Part shown: in pieces, positions 1-6,797 of the stretch
Layout of the letters: each line of letters opens with the position of its first letter
Numbering within the stretch: the stretch's first letter is position 1
Assembly: GCF_015356865.1 (NCBI RefSeq)
Contig: NZ_JAAFZA010000034.1
Coordinates: 1 to 62,035, forward strand
Reading direction: 5' to 3'
Length of the DNA: 62,035 nt
DNA from: Catenulispora pinisilvae
GTDB taxonomy: Bacteria; Actinomycetota; Actinomycetes; Streptomycetales; Catenulisporaceae
Position numbers and translations under genes: made by a program
Notes under the pieces: generated by a model
Told to the model about the DNA's origin: nothing
Databases searched by the model: none
What the model saw: the letters and a program-made list of their open reading frames with translations, nothing else

Positions 1-552
1 TCCGCCAGCGGCAACCGCCCCCTGGTGGTCCTGGCCAACCTCTCAGGATTCGACGGCTCCCCAGAATCAATGCGCAAACTCCAGCTGGAATACGGCGCCG
101 AAATCGGCCGCGCCATCGTCAACTTCGACGGCCCCATCATCTTCTGCGTCATCTCCCGCTACCACGGCGGCGCCTTCGTCGTCTTCTCCAAAGCCCTCAA
201 CCCCAACATGACCGTCCTAGCCCTGGAAGGCTCCTTCGCCTCCGTCCTAGGCGGCGCCCCCGCCGCCGCAGTCGTCTTCGCCGGCGACGTCAACTCCCGC
301 ACCGCCAACGACCCCCGCATCCGCAACCTGGAAGCCCGCATCATGACCGCCACCGGAACCGACCGCGCAGCACTCACCGCAGAACTCGACGAACAACGCA
401 GCTCAGTACGCGCCGAAAAACTCGGCGAAGTCGCCGCCGAATTCGACCGCGTCCACAGCATCCAACGCGCAGTCGAGGTCGGCTCCGTCGACGAGGTCAT
501 CAAAGCCGCCGAACTACGACCGAAAATCATCTCGGCCATCAGCCGGCGGTGA
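1..552 (+). CDS. Acyl-CoA carboxylase carboxyltransferase, C-terminal fragment
   Basis: The frame is open from base 1, so the gene begins outside the window; about 183 C-terminal residues are seen. They contain the crotonase-fold carboxyltransferase signature: a Leu-Ser-Gly-Phe stretch, then GPIIFCVISRYHGGAFVVFS and LEGSFASVLGGAPAAAVVF, which form the acyl-CoA side of the biotin carboxyltransferase active site. A helical tail follows (LGEVAAEFDRVHSIQRA). This matches the carboxyltransferase half of acetyl/propionyl-CoA carboxylases, which moves CO2 from biotin to acyl-CoA. Some actinobacteria fuse this half to a biotin carboxylase; whether that is so here cannot be seen. A hairpin follows 12 bases after the stop codon. 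Confidence 0.8.
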   Translation, partial: SASGNRPLVVLANLSGFDGSPESMRKLQLEYGAEIGRAIVNFDGPIIFCVISRYHGGAFVVFSKALNPNMTVLALEGSFASVLGGAPAAAVVFAGDVNSRTANDPRIRNLEARIMTATGTDRAALTAELDEQRSSVRAEKLGEVAAEFDRVHSIQRAVEVGSVDEVIKAAELRPKIISAISRR

Positions 553-564
553 TCGGTACAACGC

Positions 565-595
565 AGCCGCGGCGACCTTAAAGGTCGCCGCGGCT
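565..595 (+). terminator. Hairpin terminator after carboxyltransferase gene
   Basis: A perfect 15-bp inverted repeat (AGCCGCGGCGACCTT / AAGGTCGCCGCGGCT) separated by one A lies 12 bases after the stop at 552. It has no clear T tract, which is usual for high-GC actinobacterial terminators. It lies between convergent genes and may serve both. Confidence 0.65.
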
Positions 596-615
596 TCCGT
601 ATGACGGCTGCGGTA

Positions 616-1458
616 TTAGGGCGTGGGGAACTCCCGGGCCACGAACCGGTCGAACAGCCCGTCAGGCAGCACCCGCCGCAGTCCGAGCGCCCCCCGCGCC
701 AGCGATCCGACCGGGTAGCGGGCCCGGGGCCGGCGGGCGAGGACGGCGCGCTCGACGGCCGTCGCGACCTTCTCCGGCGTCACCGCGAGCCGGCCGGCGC
801 GGGTGCGGCCTTCGTGGACGTCGATGGCCCAGGTCGCCAGCCGGTCGTAGAACGCCTGGTAGGCGCTGTCCGGGGCGCCGGCGAACTGCATGATCGCGGT
901 CTCGAAGAAGCGGGTGCGGACCGTGGCGGGCTCGATCAGGGACACGTGGACGCCGAACTGGGCGACCTCCAGGCGCAGGGCGTCGGCGTAGGCCTCGGTG
1001 GCGTACTTCGTGGCCTGATACAGGCCGCCGCCGGGCGGGGAGAGGCGGCCCAGGATCGAGGAGATGTTCACGACGCGGCCGGCGCCTTGCCGGCGCATCC
1101 CGGGCAGGACGAGCTGGGTCAGGCGCAGGGCGCCGAACAGGTTGGTCTCGAACGAGCCGCGGACGGTGTCCAGCGGCACGTCCTCGACCGCGCCGTGCAC
1201 GCCGGATCCGGCGTTGTTGACCAGGACGCCGACCGCGCCGTGGGCGTCGGCGACCTCCTTGACCGCCGCGGCCGCCGACTCCTCGTCGGTCACGTCCAGT
1301 CGCAGGGTTCGGATACCGCGGGCGGCCAGTTCGGCCAGGGTGCCGGTGTCCCGGGCCGTGGCCCAGACCGGCAGGCCGGCCTGGTGCAGCCGGAGGGCCG
1401 TGGCACGGCCGATCCCGCTGGAGCAGCCGGTGATCAGGACGGCGCGGGAGATCGCCAT
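616..1458 (-). CDS. Short-chain dehydrogenase/reductase (SDR)
   Basis: 280 aa, classical SDR. The N-terminal Rossmann motif TGCSSGIG binds NAD(P)(H). It is followed by LDVTD (adenine pocket), NNAG, and the catalytic Ser/Tyr/Lys set in NISSILGR and YQATKYA. The C-terminal substrate region (PATVRTRF onward) is longer than in fatty-acid reductases and resembles the oxidoreductases of unknown substrate often annotated as SDR family NAD(P)-dependent oxidoreductases. Substrate cannot be inferred. It is transcribed leftward, alone or downstream of the carotenoid-oxygenase-like gene (175-base gap). Confidence 0.85.
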   Translation of the reverse strand: MAISRAVLITGCSSGIGRATALRLHQAGLPVWATARDTGTLAELAARGIRTLRLDVTDEESAAAAVKEVADAHGAVGVLVNNAGSGVHGAVEDVPLDTVRGSFETNLFGALRLTQLVLPGMRRQGAGRVVNISSILGRLSPPGGGLYQATKYATEAYADALRLEVAQFGVHVSLIEPATVRTRFFETAIMQFAGAPDSAYQAFYDRLATWAIDVHEGRTRAGRLAVTPEKVATAVERAVLARRPRARYPVGSLARGALGLRRVLPDGLFDRFVAREFPTP

Positions 1459-1633
1459 CGCCGGGTCTCCTTCCTCGACGGCGGGCGGCGCCGCGAACGC
1501 GGCGGCCCTTGTCGGCCAGTGTGGCCAGGCCGGGGAGGGACAGGCATCTCCGTGGTTGCGCCGCCGGTCCGCAGCGTGCGGATCAGGGAACTAAGATGAG
1601 CAGCGGCAGAGCACTGATATTCGGCGGATCACC

Positions 1634-2944
1634 TCACCAGGGGTCTGCGACCTGCCAGCACGCGGAGGCCTCCCGCGGCCCGGTGCCGGGCAGTTCCACC
1701 GTGGCCACCGGGGGACCGGCGAAGTCGGCGGTGTCGATGATCACCACCTCGTCGCGGTCCTGGCCGGTGTCCCGGACGGACACCAGGACCCAGCCGTGTC
1801 CCTCGGGCGCGGTCGGGGAGTACGGGACGAACACCGGGGCGCCGAACAGCCGGCCCGGCTTGGCGCCGTGCTGTTCACTGGTGCCGGCCACGAGGTCGTG
1901 GCGGAGCAGGCCGATGCCGCCGGGCCGCCGCCCGCGACCGGTGTCCAGCCGCCGGGTGAGGGCGTACCGGTGGTCGGACCCCCGGTAGCGCTCGTCGAAG
2001 CCCGCCAGGTCCTGGGCCGGCTGGCTCAGGCATTCCCCCCGGACGCCGCCGCCGGCGCCGGGTTCCACCCGCCACCGCCACAGCCCCGGTGCCGAGGCGG
2101 ACCTGGCGGCTCCCACGGTGCCGACTCCCACCGTGTCGACTCCCACGGTGTCCACGGCCACCGTGTCGACGGCCACGCCGCCGCCCCGCAGGTCGAACGC
2201 GTTCACCGGACGGTGCGCCGGCCCGGGCCCCTGGCCGGTACCCGGCCTGCCGACCCAGACGATGTCCCGCGCGCCGCCCTCGCGCGGCATGATCCCGACG
2301 CCGGCCGGCCCGGAGAACACCGCGTGCCGGTCGGTCAGCGCGAACACGTATCGCCGCGGATCGCAGGGCGTCGGGATCGGCACGTACTCGCGCACGCTCC
2401 CGTGGACGTCGACCACGACGTAGTCCAGGGTCCGCCGGCCGGCGACCGCGGCGAACAGCTCGCCGGTCAGCGGATCGTGGACCGCCTGGGACGTGAACCC
2501 GGACGGCAGGGTGCCGTCGAAATCCCACCGGGCCTTGGTGCGCAGGTCCGGAGCCAGCTCGTAGGGCAGGGCGCCGTCACCGAGCGCGAGCGTGCGGCGG
2601 TTGTGGCGGATGACGGCGGCGGCGGTGACGTCCGAGGCGCAACGCCGCGGGCCGGGGCTGGCGAGCTCGCCGGTCTGCCGGCAGACCTCGTCGGTGCGGA
2701 TCCGCCGGGCCCGGAACCATTCGGCGCTGCCGTGCCGCAGCCGGAGCGCCGACACGTATGGCTGGCCGTCCCGCGGGCCGATCCGGAACAGGGTGCCGTC
2801 GAGCTCCGGCGGCACGGCTCCCTTGACGGGCAACGCCGAGCAGTCGACATCACCGAGTTCGTCGGTGTCATCGCCTTTGACATCGCTGCCTGCGATGTCA
2901 CCGCGTCCGGGGTCGGCGGCAGTGCGCGGGTCCGGTAGTGCCAT
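1634..2944 (-). CDS. Carotenoid-oxygenase-family protein with substituted iron ligands
   Basis: 436 aa. The N-terminal PVKGAVPPELDGTLFRIGPR is the typical opening of carotenoid/stilbene cleavage oxygenases, seven-bladed propellers with Fe(II) held by four His. Other blade motifs can be followed (DPLTGELF, FALTDRHAVF, PVNAFDL). Aligned by eye, however, the four ligand positions are not His: TSQAVHDP has Gln where AHPxxDP has His, PRRYVFAL replaces MHDFA, the residue three before the Asn of PVNAFD is Arg, and the C-terminus ends CWQVADPW rather than FGFHG. A VAVDTV/VGVDTV tandem repeat sits after blade 4. Fold assignment is fairly sure; dioxygenase activity is doubtful. It is divergent from the gene at 3130, with a TetR-type palindrome 27 bases upstream of its start. 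Confidence 0.7.
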   Translation of the reverse strand: MALPDPRTAADPGRGDIAGSDVKGDDTDELGDVDCSALPVKGAVPPELDGTLFRIGPRDGQPYVSALRLRHGSAEWFRARRIRTDEVCRQTGELASPGPRRCASDVTAAAVIRHNRRTLALGDGALPYELAPDLRTKARWDFDGTLPSGFTSQAVHDPLTGELFAAVAGRRTLDYVVVDVHGSVREYVPIPTPCDPRRYVFALTDRHAVFSGPAGVGIMPREGGARDIVWVGRPGTGQGPGPAHRPVNAFDLRGGGVAVDTVAVDTVGVDTVGVGTVGAARSASAPGLWRWRVEPGAGGGVRGECLSQPAQDLAGFDERYRGSDHRYALTRRLDTGRGRRPGGIGLLRHDLVAGTSEQHGAKPGRLFGAPVFVPYSPTAPEGHGWVLVSVRDTGQDRDEVVIIDTADFAGPPVATVELPGTGPREASACWQVADPW

Positions 2945-2963
2945 CGGAGCTCACCGTCCGAGC

Positions 2964-2991
2964 ATATCAGTGTTACATAACAGTGTTCTTC
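2964..2991. promoter_or_regulatory. Putative TetR operator, copy 1
   Basis: Contains TGTTACATAACA (2971-2982), a near-perfect 12-bp palindrome, inside a 28-bp block that matches 25 of 28 positions at 5982-6009. It lies in the divergent region between the carotenoid-oxygenase-like gene (start 2944) and the TIGR03084-type gene (start 3130). The second copy sits directly before a tetR gene, so that regulator (6034-6699) is the likely binder. Binding is inferred, not shown. Confidence 0.55.
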
Positions 2992-3129
2992 GACTATCGG
3001 CGCGGCGCCGGGCCGTGTCAAGGGGCGGCACCGTCAGCACTGTCGGCACCGTCAAAGAAGCAGGCGTCCCGCCGTCCGGCGAATACTCGGTGTCATCATC
3101 GCCATGGACCCAGAGAGGCGGAATCAGCC

Positions 3130-3879
3130 GTGGTCAGCAACGTGTACACGGACCTGATGTACGACGGGGACGAACTGGAGGCGCTCGTCCCCCTCGACGA
3201 ACAGTGGTACTCCCAGACCCCGGCCCCCGGGTGGACCGTCGGCCGCCAGGTCGCCCATCTGGCCGACGTCGCAGCGATGGCGCGGGCCGCGGCGGCCCGG
3301 TCCGGCCCGGACGCGAACGGCACCCCCCGGCGACCGCTGGAGCTGATCGAGGGTCCCGAGCCGACAGTGCGCCGCTGGCGGACCGAGCGCGCGGCCGCCG
3401 CGCGGGCGCTGGGCGCGGCGGACCAGGACCGTGATCTGCCCTGGCTGGGCGGCGCGGCGCGGCCGTCGCTGATCGCCGCCGCCTTGGCCATGGAGGTGTT
3501 CGGGCACGGGCAGGACATCGTCGACACCGTGGGGCAGGGGCGCACGCACACCGATCGGATCGGGCACGTGGTGTGGTTCGGGGTGCGCACGCGCGACTTC
3601 GGCTACCGGGCGCACGGCTTCGAGCCGCCCGAGACGCGGTTCCGCTTCGAGATCACCGCGCCGTCCGGCGCCCTGTGGGCCTTCGGACCCGAAGACGCCG
3701 ACCAGCGGGTCACGGCACCGGCGGTGGACTTCTGCCTGCTGGTCACCTGCCGTCGGCACCGCGACGACGTGGACGTCAAGGCCGTCGGACGCGAGGCGGA
3801 TCGCTGGCTGGGCATCGCGCAGTCCTATCCGGGCCCGGCCGGCGCGGGCCGCGGCCCCGGTCAGTTCCGACGGCGTTGA
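3130..3879 (+). CDS. TIGR03084-type metal-binding protein (DinB/maleylpyruvate isomerase fold)
   Basis: 249 aa from a GTG preceded by AGAGAGG. The N-terminal half has the DinB-like mycothiol-dependent maleylpyruvate isomerase pattern: TPAPGWTVGRQVAHLAD with a metal-type His and a following Asp, and later MEVFGHGQDIVD with a second His and Asp. The C-terminal part (DVDVKAVGREADRWLGIAQSYPGP) is characteristic of the TIGR03084 family. Members are thought to use a divalent metal and possibly mycothiol, but the reaction of this subfamily is unknown. It shares its upstream region, including a TetR-like operator, with the divergent carotenoid-oxygenase-like gene. A longer upstream frame exists, but the family begins near this GTG. 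Confidence 0.75.
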   Translation: MVSNVYTDLMYDGDELEALVPLDEQWYSQTPAPGWTVGRQVAHLADVAAMARAAAARSGPDANGTPRRPLELIEGPEPTVRRWRTERAAAARALGAADQDRDLPWLGGAARPSLIAAALAMEVFGHGQDIVDTVGQGRTHTDRIGHVVWFGVRTRDFGYRAHGFEPPETRFRFEITAPSGALWAFGPEDADQRVTAPAVDFCLLVTCRRHRDDVDVKAVGREADRWLGIAQSYPGPAGAGRGPGQFRRR

Positions 3880-3962
3880 GCCCGGGACCGGATGCCTCGC
3901 GGTGCGGTGCCGGCCATGGCGCCGGCGCCGGAACCGGCAGTGCCAGCCGGCGTTCGGCGACG

Positions 3963-4646
3963 CTAGGCCGCTGGCTCTTCGGACGCCGGCTCTTCGGATG
4001 CCGGCCCGGCGCCGGCCAGCGCGATGGACGCCCGCGCCCGCTCCAGGTCGTCGCCGGAGCCCACCAGCAAGGTGCACACCTGGGCGTCGAAGCAGGTGTC
4101 CGCGTCATACGGCTGGAACAGGTACCCGCCGATCTCCAGCGTGACGATTCCGTGGATCGACATCCACAACTCGTGCGCCACCAACGTCGCGTCCCCGTCG
4201 CGGAACCGCCCGGCTTGCACGCACCGCTGGACCGCCTTGACCAGGAGGTCCAGGGTGTACAGGCCGTGCGCGCGGTCCTCGTCGGTCAGGGAGAACCCGG
4301 CCAGTGCCGACCCGCCGAACATCACGGCGTACAGATGCCGGTGCCGCAGGGCGTTCTCGCGGTAGATCCGGCCCAGGCGCACCACATCGGCCACCGGGTC
4401 CTGCGAGCCGGCCGAGGCGGTCAGGGCACTGTTAAGCCGGGCGAAACCCTCGTACGCCATCGCGCGGACCAGGTCGTCCATGCCGCCGAAGTACGTGTAC
4501 ACGGCCGAGGTGGAGACCCCCACCTCCCTGGCCAACTGGCGGGTGGACAACCCGTCGGGCCCGGACTCGGCCAGGATCGTCGCGGCCGCGTCGATGAGCG
4601 CGCGGCGGATATCGGGCTGTGCGGGGCGAGGGCTCACGTCGACCAT
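3963..4646 (-). CDS. TetR-family transcriptional regulator (mshB-adjacent)
   Basis: 227 aa. N-terminal HTH: IRRALIDAAATILAESG, then LSTRQLAREVGVSTSAVYTYFGGMDDL. The C-terminal part belongs to the WHG-type TetR group (VAHELWMSIHGIVTLEIGGYLF). The start was placed at the ATG preceded by GAAGG; an upstream ATG lengthens it by 14 residues. The protein is a close paralogue of the TetR at 6034-6699, with long identical stretches (FSLTDEDR, GGYLF-PYDAD). It is divergent from the mshB-like gene, so repression of that gene and itself is likely. Confidence 0.85.
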   Translation of the reverse strand: MVDVSPRPAQPDIRRALIDAAATILAESGPDGLSTRQLAREVGVSTSAVYTYFGGMDDLVRAMAYEGFARLNSALTASAGSQDPVADVVRLGRIYRENALRHRHLYAVMFGGSALAGFSLTDEDRAHGLYTLDLLVKAVQRCVQAGRFRDGDATLVAHELWMSIHGIVTLEIGGYLFQPYDADTCFDAQVCTLLVGSGDDLERARASIALAGAGPASEEPASEEPAA

Positions 4647-4735
4647 GATTACGCCTTCGCCGCCCGTTGGAAATTCGAGGGCGGGCAAGTCAGCAACCTC
4701 AAAGAAACCTGGGACCGCGCCGCTTGGAGATGCTG

Positions 4736-4747
4736 GTAACCCCTTAC
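4736..4747. promoter_or_regulatory. Possible operator between tetR and mshB-like genes
   Basis: GTAA-CCCC-TTAC is a short inverted repeat in the 185-base divergent region. The half-sites resemble the GTAAC/GTTAC halves of the palindromes at 2971 and 5989 but with wider spacing. Its role as operator of the TetR encoded at 3963-4646 is a weak inference. Confidence 0.25.
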
Positions 4748-4831
4748 GAAGGTGCTCGGGCGGGCCGCGCGCCGCCGCCCCATCGGCGTGCGGCCCGGCA
4801 CCCCATCCGAACCGGAGAAGAAAGCACGCCG

Positions 4832-5923
4832 ATGACCTTGCCCCCTGACCTGTTGGACATGCCGTTCGCCCGGCTCGGCGACCGGCTCGGCAACCCTCTC
4901 AGGCTGCTGATGGTGCACGCGCACCCGGACGACGAGACCACCACCACCGGCGCCACCGCCGCGCTCTACGCCGCCGAGACCATCGACGTGCACCTGGTGA
5001 CCTGTACCCGGGGTGAGCGCGGCGACATCCTGGACCCGGAGGTCCGGCGCGCCGTGGACGCCGCCGCCGACCGCGAACAGGCGCTGGGCGAACTGCGGGT
5101 GCGGGAACTCGCCGTGGCCGTGGAGATGCTGGGGATGAAGGGGTCGCGCTTCCTCGGCGGCCCGGGCCGGTGGTGGGACTCCGGGGTGGCGGGCGCGGAC
5201 ACCAACGCCGACCCGCGCTCGCTCGAGGCCGGGGACCGCCAGGAGCAGGTGGACGCGCTGGCCGCGGTGATCCGCGAGGTGCGGCCGCAGGTCCTGGTCA
5301 CGTACGACTCGCGCGGCGGCTACGGACACCCCGACCACATCCGCGCGCACGAGCTGAGCCTGGCCGCCGTCGACCGCGCGGCCGGTGCCGAGTCCGAGTC
5401 CGAGTCCGAGTCCAGTGCCGGGTCCGGTGCCGAGTCCGACGCTGACGCCGACACCGCACCAGCCTGGACCGTGGCGAAGGTCTACGCGGCCGTCGTCCCC
5501 TTCAGCGTCGTGCGCGCGGTCGCCCGCCGGCTGGGCACCGGCGGCGGCAGCCCCTTCGCCGCGCTCGCCGAGGCCTTGGCCAACGGGGTGCCGCCGGACC
5601 GCGTCGAGATCCCCTACGGCGTCCCCGACCATCTGGTGACGGCCCGGATAGACGCCCGCGACTGGCTGGATTCCAAGACCGCCGCTATGCGCGCGCACCG
5701 CTCCCAGATGCCGGCCGACGGCTGGTTCTTCAAGCTAGCGGCGATCGGCGACGGCGGCTTCGGCATGGAGCACTTCCAACTGCTGCGCGGCACCCCGGGC
5801 CCCGTGGACGAAGGCTTCGAAGCCGACCTGTTCGCCGGGCTGCGCGCAGTCGACGACGTGGACTGCGAACCCGACTTCGGATGGCCCGAGTACGAGCAGG
5901 AGACCGCCGCGGAGCTGCCCTGA
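4832..5923 (+). CDS. mshB: MshB-like PIG-L deacetylase
   Basis: 363 aa from an ATG preceded by GGAGAAG. The zinc motif HAHPDDE near residue 30, VTCTRGERGDIL, GGPGRWWDSG and the second metal motif GGYGHPDH match MshB, which deacetylates GlcNAc-inositol in mycothiol biosynthesis. MCA (mycothiol S-conjugate amidase) is the closest alternative; the VTCT-GERG and GR-WDSG pattern favours MshB. A low-complexity insert of GAGTCC hexamers (5388-5455, Ser/Glu then Asp/Ala) sits between the metal core and the C-terminal domain. It is divergent from a tetR gene. Whether this is the housekeeping copy or an extra one cannot be told from the window. Confidence 0.75.
   Translation: MTLPPDLLDMPFARLGDRLGNPLRLLMVHAHPDDETTTTGATAALYAAETIDVHLVTCTRGERGDILDPEVRRAVDAAADREQALGELRVRELAVAVEMLGMKGSRFLGGPGRWWDSGVAGADTNADPRSLEAGDRQEQVDALAAVIREVRPQVLVTYDSRGGYGHPDHIRAHELSLAAVDRAAGAESESESESSAGSGAESDADADTAPAWTVAKVYAAVVPFSVVRAVARRLGTGGGSPFAALAEALANGVPPDRVEIPYGVPDHLVTARIDARDWLDSKTAAMRAHRSQMPADGWFFKLAAIGDGGFGMEHFQLLRGTPGPVDEGFEADLFAGLRAVDDVDCEPDFGWPEYEQETAAELP
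5388..5455 (+). repeat. Hexanucleotide repeat inside mshB-like gene
   Basis: GAGTCC units and variants (AGTGCC, GGGTCC, GGTGCC) run in phase with the coding frame and encode a Ser/Glu-rich then Asp/Ala-rich linker. They are absent from the usual MshB core, so this looks like a slippage-derived expansion in a loop. Confidence 0.7.
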
Positions 5924-5981
5924 CCGGATTCCTCCGGCCGGCGCCGCGCCCCGCTCGCCGCCGCCACTGCCCATCGGGCGT

Positions 5982-6009
5982 ATATCGGTGTTACGTAACA
6001 GCGTTCTTC
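5982..6009. promoter_or_regulatory. Putative TetR operator, copy 2
   Basis: Contains TGTTACGTAACA (5989-6000), a perfect 12-bp palindrome 34 bases before the tetR start at 6034. The surrounding 28 bp match the block at 2964-2991 at 25 positions. The location fits autoregulation and, if tetR is cotranscribed with unbV and unbU, control of enediyne genes. Confidence 0.6.
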
Positions 6010-6033
6010 CCATAACGCCGCCAGTGATGGAGC

Positions 6034-6699
6034 ATGTCAAGGGTGAGTCCTCGCCGGGTGCGGCCCGATCTGCGCGACGCCCTGTTGGAGGCCGCCGCCC
6101 GCATCCTGGCGCGGGACGGCTCGGTCGGGCTGAGCACCCGCCGCCTGGCCAAGGAGGTGGGCAGCTCGACGATGGCCGTGTACACCCACTTCGGCAGCAT
6201 GGACGACCTGGTGCGGGCCGTCGTCCGCGAGGGGTTCGCCCGGCTGAACACCGCCATGGTGGCGATCGGCGACTCCGCCGATCCGGTGGCGGACGTCGTG
6301 GCGCACGGCCGGGTCTACCGCTGGAACGCGCATCAGAACGCTGACCTGTACCAGGTCATGCTCGGCGCGCTGAACATCGCGGGGTTCTCCCTCACCGACG
6401 AGGACCGCCGGCACGGCCGCTACGTGCTGGACATCCTCATCGCCTCGGTGCGGCGGTGCATGGCCGCCGGGCGGTTCGCCGACGGCGATCCGGAGTTGGT
6501 GGCGCACCTGTTCTGGACCGCGCTGCACGGCATGGTCACCCTGGAGCTCGGCGGCTACCTGTTCGCCCCCTACGACGCCGATGTGTGCTTCGAAGCCCAG
6601 GTGCACGGCCTGATCGTGGGCAACGGCGACGACAGCGAGAACGCCTGGGACTCCATGCGCCGCTCGGTCCCGATCGCGCAGGCGGTGCGGGGCGCGTGA
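6034..6699 (+). CDS. TetR-family regulator upstream of enediyne E4/E5 genes
   Basis: 221 aa. The HTH runs through residues 15-55 (LSTRRLAKEVGSSTMAVYTH), followed by FGSMDDLVRAVVREGFARLN and a ligand-binding domain ending in VAHLFWTALHGMVTLELGGYL. It is paralogous to the TetR at 3963-4646, which points to local duplication around the mshB-like gene. Its own promoter carries the palindrome TGTTACGTAACA. The stop at 6699 is only 98 bases before the unbV start on the same strand, so cotranscription with unbV-unbU is plausible. The ligand is unknown; an enediyne intermediate or a mycothiol-linked signal would be guesses. Confidence 0.85.
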   Translation: MSRVSPRRVRPDLRDALLEAAARILARDGSVGLSTRRLAKEVGSSTMAVYTHFGSMDDLVRAVVREGFARLNTAMVAIGDSADPVADVVAHGRVYRWNAHQNADLYQVMLGALNIAGFSLTDEDRRHGRYVLDILIASVRRCMAAGRFADGDPELVAHLFWTALHGMVTLELGGYLFAPYDADVCFEAQVHGLIVGNGDDSENAWDSMRRSVPIAQAVRGA

Positions 6700-6797
6700 A
6701 TCGCGCGAATCCCGCCAGGCAACGCTAAAGAAGCGACCCCACCGCACGTCCCGTCATGTTTGTCAGGTATCGGAATCGAAACCTGGAGAGTGCATCC

